From contig NOWV01000022.1 in the NCBI GenBank assembly GCA_003344405.1, forward strand, positions 62,001 to 126,000: a stretch of DNA of 64,000 nt, read 5' to 3'. Under the pieces are notes generated by a model. It was not told where the DNA came from. It did not search any database and saw only the letters and a program-made list of their open reading frames with translations. Made by a program: the position numbers and the translations under genes. Shown here one piece after another: positions 14,243 to 29,700 of the stretch; positions within the stretch are counted from its first letter, which is position 1; the number at the start of each line of letters is the position of its first letter. Source of the DNA: Trichoplax sp. H2. Taxonomy: Eukaryota > Placozoa > Uniplacotomia > Trichoplacea.

Positions 14243-17200
14243 ACAGGCTTTAGCCCCTACAAAATAAATGAGCGGGAATATAATAGCTCCAGCTTGATAA
14301 TAAAGGAATGAAGTTAAATACTCAGTAAAGTTACTGAATAAATATACCGATATGCTTCATTGGTTTTATCCTACTTTTATTTCCGTTTCGGAATGAAAGT
14401 ATATTAAGAAATTAATCGATTTATATTATACTATCGTTGCCTTCAGTTATTGATATCGATAATATACGAACTACTAAGTTGATTATGATTAGAGAGTCCG
14501 CATTACTGCAATGATTGCTAACATTAACGATTTTCTTGAATAAGTGTAATCTATAGAAGCGAAATGCGAACAGATTAATAATTTTGCGTACATTAATGTA
14601 GTATATGTATTTGACAACAGAAATACGAAAATTGCGTTATCGGCGCAATGTCATCATTCCCTTGTATTACTCTCGCTTTCAATGAATACTTTTCTATATT
14701 TTACTTACTGATAAATGCACAAAATATAGAAAAGTATGCACTTGTTTACTATACAGATAGAGGCAGGGAAGGGACAAACTATTGAATACGGCTTATGTGC
14801 CACGCATATCAAACTGTTCTTAAGTGTTAAATTTCTTTCACTCTTAAATATACAATCTGCTATCTCACTCGTCAGCTGTGTAGAGTATTGAAATGCATCA
14901 ATTCCAAGTGTTATTTAATTCTTTAGCTATCATAATTAATCAGCAATTCATTATAACTCATTATTGCCGGTAACTTACGTTAGAGACGTAGATTTCCATC
15001 ACTATTTCGCTTTTGTCATTTATACATTATAGTAATTATTACACTAGGTATGCGTATACAGTATATGTATTTAATGTTCACGTTGTTAAATTTTTTTTAT
15101 TTAGACATGAAAGCAATCATGATGTATTCATCTTCTTATTATTATCACAACTAAAGCATTATTACTAGTATTCTTTTCTCCGCATTTACCCATTGATAAT
15201 CAAGAAATTGTTCATTGAGAGAAGACTGGTAGCAAAAGTGAAAAAGAAAGGACAAAAATTAATAGAAAGAATAATAGAACTGTCAAGATAATAAAGATGA
15301 AATGAGAACATAATAAAATCTCTTGTTTTATCTGATCATTATATCACAGTAATTTTTCTTTCTTTAGTTTGTCCAGGATAGAGTAATACATTACCAGTTG
15401 ATCGATAGAGTATGATAGTTTATTATTTCTTCTTCCTGTAATTCTATCAATTTAAAGTGTATTATTCCTTTTCTTATAAGTAAAACTATAACATTAAATA
15501 TTTACTGGGATATGGACCAATTATTATTTACTGTCGCTATAGTGACAAGAATAGTCAATTACTATATGAGTTAGTTCATGTTTTATTCTTGGCCTTTATA
15601 TCTATCTTCTCTTGATCTACGTGCAAGAATGAGAGTTATTTTTAAGTTTATTCCTTTTATCTGCTTATTTCATTCCCTCCCACTTTTTATTGACTCTGAA
15701 CATCGTCAGAAGCAGTCGGCTGATGATTAACAATTAGTCAATCACCAATCGCAAGTTTCATCAAAATCATCTATCAATAAAGATCGTCGATTATAAATTA
15801 TCGATCTACGCTATTAAGGGCTTTACCTTGGCGTAGGAATTAAAGCGTACTGGTTAGTGATTAGTAACTTCCATATCTCGACGGATATACATTTTTGCAT
15901 CAAGTTTCGTCGTTGTCCCTTTCGTATTTCATCTCATTTTTATGAGAGAGACGGTGAAGCTTTTTCATCTGCTTTTTTTGTGGCCCCATTAAGGTTAAAT
16001 CTTTAATGTGATGCGCTTACTTTGTTCTTGGACACTCTCGTTTCTTGGCGTTATGGACCGACCTTAAATTTATGTATCATTTAAGAGGATGATGGTGATT
16101 ACAGATCTATTTTCATCAGCGAAACAAATCGATTTCATTCTTTCTTACTGTAACTTTTGGTAGTTTATTAAAGCAGTACGAAGTTGCTGGAAAGTGTAGT
16201 AATCGTTAACGTCGTCATATTATCAAGTAACTGGGATAAAGAAAATTTGTTACTTCGTCGGTTCAGCATCAAACAATATGTAAGTTTTCCGCGTATTACC
16301 TTCACTACAGTAACATTAATTCAACGGCGCGACATTTATGACATCGACAATGTAATACTTTAGAATTGCTAGAAAGAGAAGTTTTGATGATACATAAGTA
16401 GGATCATTCCTGTAACTTAAACATAATGAATTACGGGAATACTGTAAAATTCATACAGGGTCATTAATATTTGTATATCTGTTCGTACCAACCGGAGACA
16501 ACGTACATTTTACAGTATGCTAATAGTCCACAACATATACATTAGCCTCAGTTATTTTATAATCTCCATATTTTAATTCAGTAAATTCATGTTTTACGTT
16601 TCATATAATTGGTTATAATTTTTTCGTTGTAAAAAGGCATGAATTATAAAAATTTTTTCTAACCTTTTATGATTTAAAAGTTTGAAAAATGTTCATTTAT
16701 TACCGGTATACCTAATTTACTGTGTTTTATTATCCATCGTACTCTGAAATTGAAAAATGAATTATCGAATAACGTTATTACTTCATATCGATTGTAAATT
16801 GACTACACATAGGAGTACATTGCCATCCTAACCTTATGGGGATGGATAATTTAGGATAATGAATTAAATGAGTGTACGACGAACATACGTACTCATTCCC
16901 ATACAGTCGGGGCCTATAACTCTGATCAGGGCTAATGATTTTACTACTTTGAACAATTCTGAAGTACAATTTAAATTTAGTAGAAATCATTTGTACGTTG
17001 CATATGTCGAAAGAGTTGGGGATATTGTTGTTTAGGCGTACACTCAAAAAATGACTTTGGTATACGTACGGGGGGAAACGAAAATACTGTCGTATTTTAT
17101 TCCAATTTTACTTGGGAAGACTAAAATGTTGGTTATACGCACATTATAATTTAGACTGGATGTATAAATTTAAATCCTTATTGAAGCATATAAGGACGAT

Positions 17201-18339
17201 ATTAAAATATCCAGACTGGAAATTTTTACTTCTAAACAATACCAATTCATTTTAACAGGAACTGCTCGCATATTGCTTTTTTCTTTCCAAAAATGCTAAC
17301 GTTGTACGATAGTTGTCTTACTGATTGGTAAAAATTTCGATGCATTCATTTAAAAATTGGAAATTTTTCACAAAATGCTATTATAACTATAGTGGTTAAC
17401 TTGAGTGAAATCGATAGTAAATGTGAAACTGCAATTGAGAGCCTACGCGTTAGTAACAGCATTTTTTTTTTTTTGAACATATCAAGATACATTTTATATA
17501 CGCGTATATGGGTCATTTTGCGTTTAAAGCTCTACGCCACTACGCGATCTCAAGTAGTCATGGTAGAGCATATAAATGTATAGATTGTCAAAAGGGCCAC
17601 GAACCTCAGAGGCAACATGGTATAGAGTAGTAACGGTACTGTATGGTAGTATGTACAACAAAGAGGTATACCACCTATGGCATTGTTAGAAACATACCAA
17701 GAGCTCTGGTTTTTGGTTGGCAAGGATCTATTGTGAAATAAAATACGTACAGTAGAGTATTGTACTGTTTCACAACGTTGCACCTGTTCTCCGCGGATCA
17801 TATACCCTCAGTTAGCCAGCGACGGCTTATTCTAGTATCTTACTAGTACTTTCCAATTTCTAAAGTTAACCAATATACAGTTTTATGAATCAGCAATCTG
17901 TGATAAATAACAAATATACTACTAGGGCGTTCAAATTGAGTGATGATTAGTTGTGATTACGTCCCACAAGTTAACACGTCATTAAACCTTTAACGCGTAC
18001 GTTTTTACAATAATGGTATGTACGAAAAAGATCGCACAAGCGCAAACGGTTGGATAGAGGCTTTATGTCAAATTGGAATCTGTATGGTAGTAGTTGAATG
18101 GTAAACTTCTAGGCAATGTTCTACTCGTTTTGGATAATGAATCACTGAAATTTATAATCGTATATGCAGTACAGTAGAAATTTGACAGTGTGTATTTACT
18201 GTTAGCGACATAGCTCTTACATCTATTACTATGGTTAGCAACATTTATTTATGAATGTTTTTAACTTAATTGAAGCGATTTATTATAATTATAATAATAA
18301 TCGTTCGTACGCAATTCCGATCAACTGACGGCAGTAGGC

Positions 18340-19145
18340 TGCTCTAAAATGTACATGTACTGTATTGGATTATGCAGTGCTGAATACTCGTCAGTGCGCG
18401 TTGTTGCAGGCCTTCTGCTACATCTGTGCCGTACTGCATCTTGGAAAAGGCTCTTTTCAGACGTCGAGTACTGTACTGAAGAAGCCCTAATCTTTGAGTG
18501 AACTGTATGGATAGAAATGGTTGTACTGTACTGTAGAGATAGCAATAAATTTCATTGATACTTTTATTACAATATCTGATACGAAAGTAACATTGCTGTA
18601 CTGTATTAACAAGATATACCATGCTGATTTATCTTGTCTCTCACAGAGTCTCCCAAGAGTCTCCCAACTTTTCATTAGATTGTTAAAATAGAAAAAGAAA
18701 GAAATGAAATGGCAATCTGCCTACCGCAGCTGTACATACAGTACAATGGCGGTGTACAGTACTGGACTGTGGATACGGTATACTGTACTGTACAGTACAG
18801 GTGTTACAGCTCTGTCAACTTCTGTGACTTGTGCCCGAATAAAGCGCGACGTGACGGTATCGGTAGTGGTATCGTACCCAACAGACCGTACAGTACAGTA
18901 TTTCATAAAACTGAGCAGTCTCAAATCTCGACTTCATTCATTGTGAAGGAAACTGTTGCACGGTACGGTACGGGACAGTACGGTACAGTGCTGCTACTGC
19001 ACAGTACATCTTGTACTGTACAGTACTGTGTACTGTACATTGAGTCGAGTTTCTCTTCTGATAGTACTGTACAGTACTGTACCGTCTGTACGCTACAATC
19101 GTTAATGTGCGTACCGTCCGTGGGCACTGTTTGTACAATGTACAT
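18340..19145. repeat. Large GTACTGTAC/GTAC cluster
   Basis: The densest array in the left half: GTACTGTAC, GTACAGTAC, CGGTACGG and CTGTACAGTACTGTG variants recur on both sides of unique sequence, notably 18725-18800, 18885-18900 and 18960-19085. Because the motif is its own complement, overlapping open frames appear on both strands; all read as Y/S/T/V/Q/C-rich translations of the repeat and are not annotated as genes. Confidence 0.85.
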
Positions 19146-19734
19146 AGTTACCAAGGACGTGTGTCATTAAAAAGTCTTTTTATTGCTCACTGTCAGTGAA
19201 GAGTGAATACATTAAAATATATACGCTTTCATTTTTGATTAATATAATCGTACGTATAATCTATTGTACTGGGAATACAAGTCCTGAACCAAAATAAATA
19301 TGGCTGATGGTTGGAAAATTAGAAAAAATATTATTACGGTAATGCTAATTAGAATATTGAATGTTATCATTGAATAACTGACTTGAAACGATATCCAAAT
19401 ACCCATATTGTACTGTATTTTAGTCGATGTTGAACTAGATAGGCGTGCGTTACGGTTGTTAAGTAGGTATACAGTACACTGAGTACAGTAGAAGGGTGTA
19501 GAAGATTCGGATGTCGTCGCATAAATTTTCATAGACAAGAGTCTCTGTCAACTGTAAAGCATGCATTTGTCATAGATCTTTGGATTTTGTAAAGCTGCTA
19601 TCTACAATAGAAAAAGCGCCATATGATATTGCCTTATGACTGTCTTATCGTTCCGTTGATTTCTTTTACTTTTTACTTTTTTATTGTGCTGGATATTTTG
19701 GGATATTTTTACTATCCGGGGATTCAACAAACGT

Positions 19735-19840
19735 GGACTAGTAAGGTTGTACTGTACCATACTGTACAGTACACTTATACAGTGTACTATACATACTACT
19801 GTACACTGTACACTGTACACTGTACAGGACAGTATTCTCA
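19735..19840. repeat. Short GTACTGTAC/ACTGTACACTGTACA cluster
   Basis: Contains TACTGTACAGTACAC followed by a small tandem of CTGTACA units (19799-19827). Same family as the other GTAC clusters. Confidence 0.8.
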
Positions 19841-20360
19841 CAGGGCTGTAGTAAAGAGAGACACAATAGAAATTCTATAGTATTGCTGCTATTTTTGCAT
19901 CTACAAGTCAAAAGTGAAACGGCTTGATTTTTTTGTTGTTCAAGTTGGATACTTTTCCGATATTGTTTTAACTATAAGTACAGTATAAGAAAGCAGTGAA
20001 CTCTACCGACTTGATGGAGATCGATGGATCCTTTTTTGTTATAAATGCTAGTCATAATTTTTAAATCCACCTTTAATTTTGAGAAGATACTGTACTTGTA
20101 CGGGCTAATCGAAGGTTCTCCGACTTGACTGACTACAATATGCGTAAATGCTGCTCTGACACTATCTTCATAGGCATTATATAGTGATGAATTAGACGCG
20201 TGCCGTACTGTACAGTGTACAGTATACTACCGTAGCGATTGAACGCGAAGTATTCAATTTACTACGATTTTATCATTCTCAAAATCTTTTGCCTTAGGCG
20301 GTCGTACAGTATGTATACCTTGATTTTCTCCAAAAGCAAATAGCTTCCAACGATAAACGT

Positions 20361-20973
20361 ATGATTGTAAAGCTTCTACTGGATAGTATAACTGCCATGT
20401 TGAATGTGATCGCGATTTGTACTTTTCACAGGCGTGCTATTGTACACTACTCTTATGGACGCGTACTACGCAGTAATAAACTGTTAATAATTATTGAAGA
20501 TTTTACTGATGGTGTGATGCAAATACTTCATAATTCTTTTATACACCCTAAAATAGGACAACTGTTCTGCATTTTTATCTAGCCATAGGTTGCTGAATTT
20601 TGTCAGTACAATCATGATATGAGAATACCTATAGACTATACTGACTAAGAATTGCCAATACAGTACTGAAGATACATGACTAGTAATATAGTACAATGCC
20701 TAAAAGATGCATCTTAGAGCAGCTAGGTTTCGTAATACCCATCGTAAAACCACTACAATCAAGTTACAATTCACTCACATAACTTACAAACTAGTAGTAT
20801 TTCCTTCTACTACTATACGACGTGATCCGATACATGGGATATCAAAATTTTTGCATCAATTTGTACAAAATGTATCGCAAATGCATGGTTTGAATATGTA
20901 TTGGTCTTTGTTAAGCGTTTTACTTATAGTTTTTACTATTCAATCATATCGAAGAAAACGGATCACATTGTAG
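20361..20973 (+). other. Two hypothetical small reading frames
   Basis: 20361-20582 (73 codons) and 20707-20973 (88 codons) are ATG-initiated frames in different phases. The second has a basic N-terminal half and one hydrophobic segment near its end (NMYWSLLSVLLIVFTI) followed by a basic tail, the look of a small single-pass membrane protein. I recognise no family in either. Neither has supporting splice structure, so they may be chance. Confidence 0.22.
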
Positions 20974-23900
20974 TATATAATACTGTACAGATACTGTACT
21001 AACTACTACACTGTCTACACAACATGCAATATTAAATTTGTATCAATATGTATATATACCAACAACGTACTGGAGATGTACTCTGCTTTAGAAATGAAAT
21101 TTCGGACGACTACGTGTAGATTTTCACTTTTTATTGCCTTTTTCATCCAAGCTCCACCATTAAATATCGCTAGCAATATATTCGTAAAAGTACTCGTATA
21201 CTGTACTATCGTACAATACTGTATGCTATACCTGTATAGTACAGGTATACTCTTATATATAGTACTGTACATGTACAATATATAGTTTACTTTATCAAAG
21301 TATCAAGAAATGACCCGTTTACCGGATAAGACTACGACTAGGAAATCCTTATATTTCTAGGATTTCTCTCACACACTAGTTTACGTGATAGACAGACACT
21401 TATGACATTTGTGGTTTTCTTTTTTGTCCAGTTTATAGCGTCATTACTTTTCTTCTTCTATGCTAAGGTAGTGTTACCAAGAAAATGATCTTACGATATC
21501 AAAGTTGATCGATGATTAATTAAAAAAAGACCAATAATTTTATTCGACTTCGGTGCTGAGTTATTTACTTATCGTATGTAATTTTCAATCATCCTTTTAA
21601 GAGATGAGTATTTCGCAAAAGTTGAGCCTAAAAAAGGATTACCGATATACGTTTTTTTCACTGAACAGCTGTCTGGACTGATGCCAACTTTATTTAATCA
21701 GAAGCAGTCGATTACTAAAACGGCGTAAAAACCGATGCATTTTATGTATTGCTTTGTGTCTAACGTAAATTGAAGGGTCAGAAAGAATTGATTCTAGCTA
21801 GTCTTTTTTCGATAATAATTGCACTGGTTGTAATTATAAGCAGTTATCTTATTTTATTGCAAATTCAATGTTATAAGATTGCCTGTCGCCTTTGGATTAT
21901 GCTATTCTTTATCAATTTGAATATTAAAAAATATAATAACGCCAACTTTAATACGATAATTATAGAGGGAAATGTAGTATTAATAGTATTGTATATATCT
22001 ACATTTTTAAAACATGCCTTGTCATCCGTCTTAGGAGAATAATGGTGCTGCACATTTTTTTATTTTAAACTCTCTTCAGTTTAAATGCCACGTTGACTCT
22101 TTAGTATCAAACAATAGACCGTATTACAGTATAATCGTTATATTCGAGAGAAACGTGATATATTTTTCTTAGACTGCTATGTGATGGAATCGCTTAAAAT
22201 AGACATACACATAAGGTAGCAGTACAAGCTATTCGTATTATTTAACAAATATTAAGTTATGCCTTTTTTGCCATATTTTGTGGTTGTTGAATAATGATCA
22301 AGTTGTATAATATGGGTTGGATGCCCTATCGCAATATATACGGTATTTCCCTTGATATATTATATTATATGTAGTATACGCATAAGATTTGCCTTTTTTG
22401 TCTTTCGCTTATAATTTATTACTTCCCACTCCTTCATCGTCAATTAATTCAAATTAATAGTAATTCAAGTGTGAAAAAGATCGCTGATTGGAAGATATCT
22501 CGAGGGAGAAAATGAAAGTAAAACGAGTGCCGATTGTCTCAATCTTTAAACAATTTAACTGTCGAGGTCTGCATATGAAGGAAGTTAATATAGAGGTGTA
22601 ACGTAAACATCGAGTTTGTAGGGGAAAAGGATATACCCGTATTTAATATGACCTTATTTTATCGGAAAGGAGGGAGGATTTATTATATGGCATTGAAATA
22701 GTACAAATAGACGTTCTATTGGATGTTAAGCTCTACATACCAGCTGTTCGAACAAAATTGTCTAATTGATTAGGCCTCTTACCACTATACAGTATATAAC
22801 ATGACAAATAAGATCTATTTTAGCAGATCTAGTGCTGCAGTTGTACCCTCTGACTTAAATGAAAAAGAGAAACGATATTCCCTTTGAGGGTAAAGATACT
22901 TTATCTTTTTCTTAATTGTAAACCTAGTCTACTTTAGGCTATTAAACAGTTATTACTAACTGGCCATTAAAATGAGCGGACATTAATAACTAGTTAAGTC
23001 AGGAGTTCATTTTTAACTTGAATTTTTACTCGTCGTCTTCTCTGTGATGGGTCCTTCTCTCACAGTTGTATGGCATTGTTCGGACTAAAATTTTTATACG
23101 GTACGGAAATCATTGAATGAATGATAAAAGTACCTATTTTCTGATAATATTATGATTGTTGTGCGATCAAAGATCAAAATTTATTCCAGTCAAATCACTC
23201 TTGTAAGAGGAATTTTTTCGATCGTTAGTTGGGTTGATTTAATTATATGTGCAAAGAGGAATTAATATGTCATTTTTCTTATCCAAGGACTTTAAATTGA
23301 TATAATTGTAGACAGTTGTAATCTTGATATAATATTATCCTGATGGGAAATCTGTTGGTCTTAGAAGTGATTGATGAAGCTGTAAGTGCGTATCTGATAA
23401 AGTATCACGAAGCGAGTAATGTAGCATTAAAAATAGCTTTGATGAGGCAAAGGTTTAATTTTTGATAGTAGATTCTCTAAGAGTCCGTATAATCAGGTAT
23501 CCACCGGGTGTGTACATATATGTTATAAAGAACTACGTACTTGGAGATATGCTAGAGAATTTTCTACTGACAATGATAATTCCACACCATTTTTATCTGT
23601 TGACCTCTTTTTCTTGACTTATTCATTTCGACATTTTATGAATATCGAAATACCTGCTTATATATTTGTACATTTGTATTCGTATGTATGTTTAGTTATT
23701 AGATCGGTTTAATTATGAATTTTTTTACTTATCGATTCTTCTCGATACCATTTTTCGACTTTTTAAACAATCCAGATTAGAGAAGATGTAAAAAGATGAT
23801 AAAAATTTATTATTTCTATGTCATACAGATTTAAATTAAAAGCACCGTATGAGAAAGTAAACAATGCAGACGATATTAGGCCAAGAATACGTATACAAAT

Positions 23901-26717
23901 GTTATGCGCCTAGACATTGACAAACAATTTCATTGTCTATCTTTCACTCTCTTACATGGTAGTAGAGATACTGCAGACACTGACATTAATCAAATCGTAT
24001 ATAAAGCAATACCAAAAAAGAATTGCTTTTAGCATTCAGATTCAGATTTGTGTATATAATATGGGATAATGCACTATACATATACTTTTAAAGCACAACT
24101 AATATTGCATTATACTACAGTATATATAGGCGGTTTATCGAAACTGTGTACAGTACGTAGTATACAGCACTGTAGCATGAACTACAGTACAGTTGATGAA
24201 TATTAAAAAAATAAACGAAAATGTGTTGCCAAGGCAATCGAAAATACCAATACAATAACACTCCATATCTTCGATTTTAGTAGGGAAAGGAGTGCTTTAC
24301 AATATTCTCTTGTAATCATTTTTATTGTATTTCAAGTACAGTATAGGAGAAAAAGGTCTACAGAATTTTTCTTACTTTTTCTCTCTCGATCGTCGCTTTA
24401 TAGTATTATCTATCAGTTTATTAGTGACATATTTTATGATCGGCTAACTTACTAGTTGTTGAATTAAATTGGAGGTTATGGATATCAACAAATTTTATTT
24501 TTTTATTATCTCCCATTTCATCCATCATCAAGATAGAAACTGATTAAAAAATATACCAAGTCCTCACTGACCTTTTTATCTTGGCATGGTCCTAAGTCAT
24601 TCAACCATTTCGTTTGACAACGGTAAAAATTTTTTGCAATATTATCTTAAACACTACCAATACTGTAACTAATTAGGTAAAATTAGGCCACCACATTGAA
24701 TATTTTTCGAAACCGTAAAGAAGTTTATCCCATTTTTGGAAATTCTTGAGTTTTTTGTGCTAGATTTTGGTATATTGTTCTTGTAGTGTGCCTTTTGTCA
24801 AATTTTATTTTATACGTGTTTTTTTTCCTTTTAGCTATTTTCATTAAAAAAAATTTGATGATAAGAAAAACAAAAAATTAACGTCGATACGACCAAGGCA
24901 AATATAAATTCATTTTCTGCCATGTAAAAGGAGCAGAAAGTGTATGCTTTGCATCCCTTAGTCCTGTTAAATTTTATATATTTTTACATTACAATCCTAC
25001 GGCTATGATTTTACTTTAGCTGGCTTTTTCTTTCGTTTCTAACACATAAATACTGCTATTTATTCATTTCGCCTTATCCTTGCTGCAATTTTTAGAATAG
25101 TTCTTTACGATCACGAATGAAATTCGTTCAATTTTACTAGAATTTCAGTAATGTGCTATACGTATTCTATTTTTCTCTTTCATCATTACTCCTTACAGCT
25201 ATTTCTTACTGTATTGCTATTCATATTTGACATCATTTTTCGTTATTGTTGTGCAGTCTAGGATAGTAGCAAAAGTATTTTAATTTTTTATTAGATAAAG
25301 ATCTCAAGAAACATTTTATATTCCATTAATATCTTTAAGCGTATTTCAATCGATATCGATCTAAAAACGATGACGATAATCGACAATCATAACGATGATA
25401 ATTTACTATTCGTGATTAATTTCTTTATTATCCATAAATTTAATGTTTAGCGTTAACTTTTACTAACTTATATATTCTCTTAATCCTTGTTAAAAAAAAG
25501 AAAAAATAACGGCACAATTAAGTCTATTAATGATAAAAAACAATGACGTTTTTAAATTATCAAATTAGATAACACGAATATTATTTTTTGACATTAATGT
25601 TCGATCGGTTTAAAAGGAAAGATATTCATATGAGATACAACCAAATCGAAAGGACTGTTTAATATTTATACGGACAATTATTGAATCACCTAAATAAGAA
25701 ATATTTGCCTGCATTGCCAATGTATTGTTAGTCATTTTTCAGTAATTATCATGTTTTTTTATGTCAATTCGACTTATTACCGCTTGTCTTATTACTTTAC
25801 GTATTTATGTAGAATTTATAACAAAAAACAGGCACGTTAATATTTTAAGATATTGCTATTGACTTAGATAAAAATGTTACGTATAGATGAGTATTCCCTC
25901 TGTAAGGAAAAGGGCAGTTATTTATGTGTGTATATGTAATATATATCAAAATTTCTTGATATTCCGCTGAAAAAGAATTGCGGATAATATTATTAATTTC
26001 GGCTATGAACGTATTAACATTGATTATATAGTTAACTTAGCCAGTCGTAGACTTAACAACACAATCATAATTGACATTTTTTTACATCTTGTTTTATCAT
26101 GATCTTCCTCACAACAAGTTAAATAGAACATTGATGTTATTATAAAAAAATTAATCTTAAGGAAAGTGGGTGTAATAGCACTTCGAATCAGACATTTCGT
26201 CATAATTTTTGACTGATTTATGAAATGCAGTACCTGTAATTGTAATTTTCTTGATATCGTAAATTAAGTTATATCGATTAGACATTCAGTTCTGTGCTGT
26301 AGTAGAGAATTAATAGAGCTAATTTCGAATTTGTGATGTTAAGTTATACGATAAATGAATAAAACTTAAGGTGATTTTCTTTTAAGATATGATATGTACC
26401 GTGCTGTAGCTCATAAGTATTTCAATCAAAAATTAAATAGGCATATTTAAATTTCACGTAAAAATTTTATTTCTTATTCTGTTATGATTTAAAAGATCTG
26501 TAGCTCTATATTGCGATACTAACGTTCGCTTTCTATTCATTTAAATTAAGCTTTCTTGTTCTTGAATAAGCTTACGATGTAAAATTTTTAAATTTTATTA
26601 TAAGTTCCTGATTGACTAATCGTTAAACTTTATTTTTTATCCTTATGTGATCCAACTTTGTCGGCGTTGCTTATGGATTGGCATAAAATAGTAAATTATC
26701 TCCTACTTCATTTTACT

Positions 26718-29700
26718 ATGTCAGTTGTTACTGCACCGGGTGGAGATGGGCATAATAGCCCGAAAGTGAAACGATGCAATAATTTTTTATGCTGCTGTGT
26801 AGTGTAAGTAATCAATATTTATATGAAATCATATAATCTTACAAATTATCATTTCAGCGGTTGTACTCTTTGTATAGAACTTCTGTGAGTTATCATGCTA
26901 GATTAGCCTTGATTATCATGTCGGGATAGATTAGATTTTAAACAAACAATTTCAGAAAGACAGTTTTCTTAAAAGTAGAAGCAAGTAAAATATGCATTAC
27001 GCTATGACAAATATAGAGATGACACTTTGCAATTCAGTACGATTTTGTTTTATAGCACAACGCGTAAGCTCTTAGAACTCCAACAAAAATTTTAATATTA
27101 ACTTCCTTTCTTTTAACTTTCCATTGCTGTCTTTTTATAGGACTAGTAGAGTAACAATTGCATTTGCATGATGGTATAATTAAAATGATCTTTCTAACCA
27201 AAAAATTTTATCTATAACTGAATTAATGATATAACAACATTACATTTCCAAAGTCCTTTTTATCTATTCTTATGATGAAGTTTACTTTCTTAAAATCAAC
27301 TTTTGATATCTAATAGGTATATAATTTGAAATTTATATGAGATTGCCATATAGCTTACGAAAGGAGTCAATTAGTTATTATATAAGATAATCTAGTAGGC
27401 TATGATAGATAAATAGAGAATGATAGTATTAAGATTAGATAGCAGCTTTACTGTATGAATAGACAATATTTTAGATGTTATAATGGTAATTCTAATACTT
27501 GATTACTTTATAATATCAGATTCTTAACTACTAGATGGGTAGAGATGAGATTACTTATCGATTTTTTCTAGGACGTTATAATTTATTCGATCGTATATAT
27601 AATTATTGACAGAAAGGGCGATTGAATCACTTCTTTGACGATTCTGGAGCTATGTTCATACGCTACGTTATTATAAAAGTTTCTTAGTTCACTTTCTATT
27701 AAATATAGTTAAACCCTTTCGTTGTCCCATATCTTTTAGAAAAGGCAAATTATACAAGCTTTTATATTTTTATTCGAACTTCCAGCCGTTACCAAGGCAA
27801 CCTGTCGTACATTTATCGATTTTCAAATCACAATATTAATTGATGCTACATTATGATGTGATATCTGTTAATTACTATAAAACTTATATTTAATTTTCTT
27901 GCCTATTTAGTACTCATAACTATAAAATGTAGTTGTTATAAATAGTTAACGTTACCCTATTTTGTCGTCTATGCACAATAAAATTTAATACAAGCAATTT
28001 ACATAACTAATTCATAGTTAACAATAAAAGACACCTATCTTTTAGTTGGGATTGTAGTGTATGAGTTTACTCGTGTTACTTCAGATTACTCCCCTGCCAG
28101 TTATATTTTCGTATCTATTGCTAAATTAATTACCATGTCGTTTAATTATTGCTTTTAAAATCTACCATTCTGACATTCATGTACGTGCTAACGAAGTACT
28201 TTTATATTTCATTAGTGATACATATCAAGTAATGTATTGAATACTTCGATTAGATATTTGCTCTAATAAGATGAAGGATAGTAGGATACATACCAATTAA
28301 AAAAATCTCTATTCAGCTAGCAATTACAATATATGTGCAACAATATTAGACTTATCGTCAGTCTTAAAATACTTCATGTATTAGTAATAGTAACGATTAT
28401 TTAACAGGATTCATTGTAATTAGTAGTAAATAAATTTTACTTCATAGATCTTGTTACTTTTGACTTATAAAATATTTAAATTATTTTCTTTACGGATGTT
28501 TTGATAGCTCTGATGATCCTACTCCCACACCACCTTCTCCAATTCCAGAAGTACCTAGGTAAAGAATGTTTATTTGCTGCGTGTGTATCATATATTACAA
28601 ATATATTATAGATTTGGCTAACCCTGCAATCAATATTTCAGTTAATATGGGGTGGCATAAAGTAAAGAGTTAGAGCTTTTGATAAGATTCTCAAAATATA
28701 TAGTAATGTTGAATGGACGTGAATGGTCACCGTTGATTAGAGTAGAAGTGCTAGAATCACCAAATTTCATATAATTGAGAATATTTCACCGCTAGTACTT
28801 GTTACTAGCAACAGTAATGACTCTTTTCAAATCTTGTTATTATCAGACCTACTCCTCTTGACGTAGAAAGCTGGAAAATATCATTTGATAGGTTGTTACA
28901 TTGTGCAGGTAAGACAATGATAAGCATTAAGTGAATCTGTTATTTAGAAGTACTTTATGATATTTTTGCTCACAATCGATTAAAATGTACTAAAGAAAAT
29001 GTCCTTTTCAAAATTTCTAATTCTACCATTAATTTGATAGCATCAGGCAGTTTATCTACTTTTACCACAAATATGTCAAATAAGATCAAGTTAATAATAA
29101 AAATGTATTATCGTTCTTTTTTCATACAGCTGGAATAAAGCATTTTCAAGAATTTTTAAAATCTGAATATAGTGAAGAAAATCTGTTGTTTTGGCTGGCC
29201 TGTGAAGATCTTAAAGAGGCATCAGAAAATGATATACACTATAAGACTAAAATAATTTATGATAAATTTATTTCAACATCTTCACCAAGCGAGGTAAATT
29301 GAGTGTACTTGTACTAATTATTTCTCAATTTATTTAGTGAGATACGATTAAGATGAGCTTTAGGATTTTTTTGATTAAAACTACACTTGTATTTTACCTC
29401 AAATTAATATAACCATTAATATAAATGCACGTACTCTTATTTCACTACTCAAGAGATTGCATAATGATTTATAGCTTGCTAGAGCATATATTGAAGTTAG
29501 ACATATTGATCTAATAAGTTGAGGCATTCAATCTTATTTCATTATTTGGTGCGATATAGGTAAGCTTAGATGGTCGTATGAGAGATGAAGTAATTAAGAA
29601 TTTAATAGAGCCTGACAAGAATATCTATGATGAAGCACAGAGACATGTATATATGCTAATGAGATACGATTGCTATCCAAGATTTATGAAGTACATTACT

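Larger units (their letters stand above)
9851..26717. other. Long gene-poor stretch
   Basis: About 16.9 kb between the starts of POP5 and the RGS gene, which point away from each other. It contains GTACTGTAC clusters (10030-10270, 18340-19145, 19735-19840, smaller ones near 20205 and 21200), a TTAA-flanked inverted-repeat element (10299-10429) and several isolated open frames of 40-95 codons that I cannot assign. From about 22 kb onward the sequence becomes strongly AT-rich with long T runs and I see no coding signal beyond two short frames (22512-22601 and near 23343). Confidence 0.5.

Noticed and set aside
16173-16364. Open frame of about 60 codons without ATG in the gene-poor block
   Set aside because: No start, ambiguous splice sites and no recognised family; compatible with chance.
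18321-19170. Several overlapping open frames on both strands, up to 153 codons
   Set aside because: They translate the palindromic GTACTGTAC repeat (Y, S, T, V, Q, C-rich), which lacks stops in some frames on both strands; not genes.
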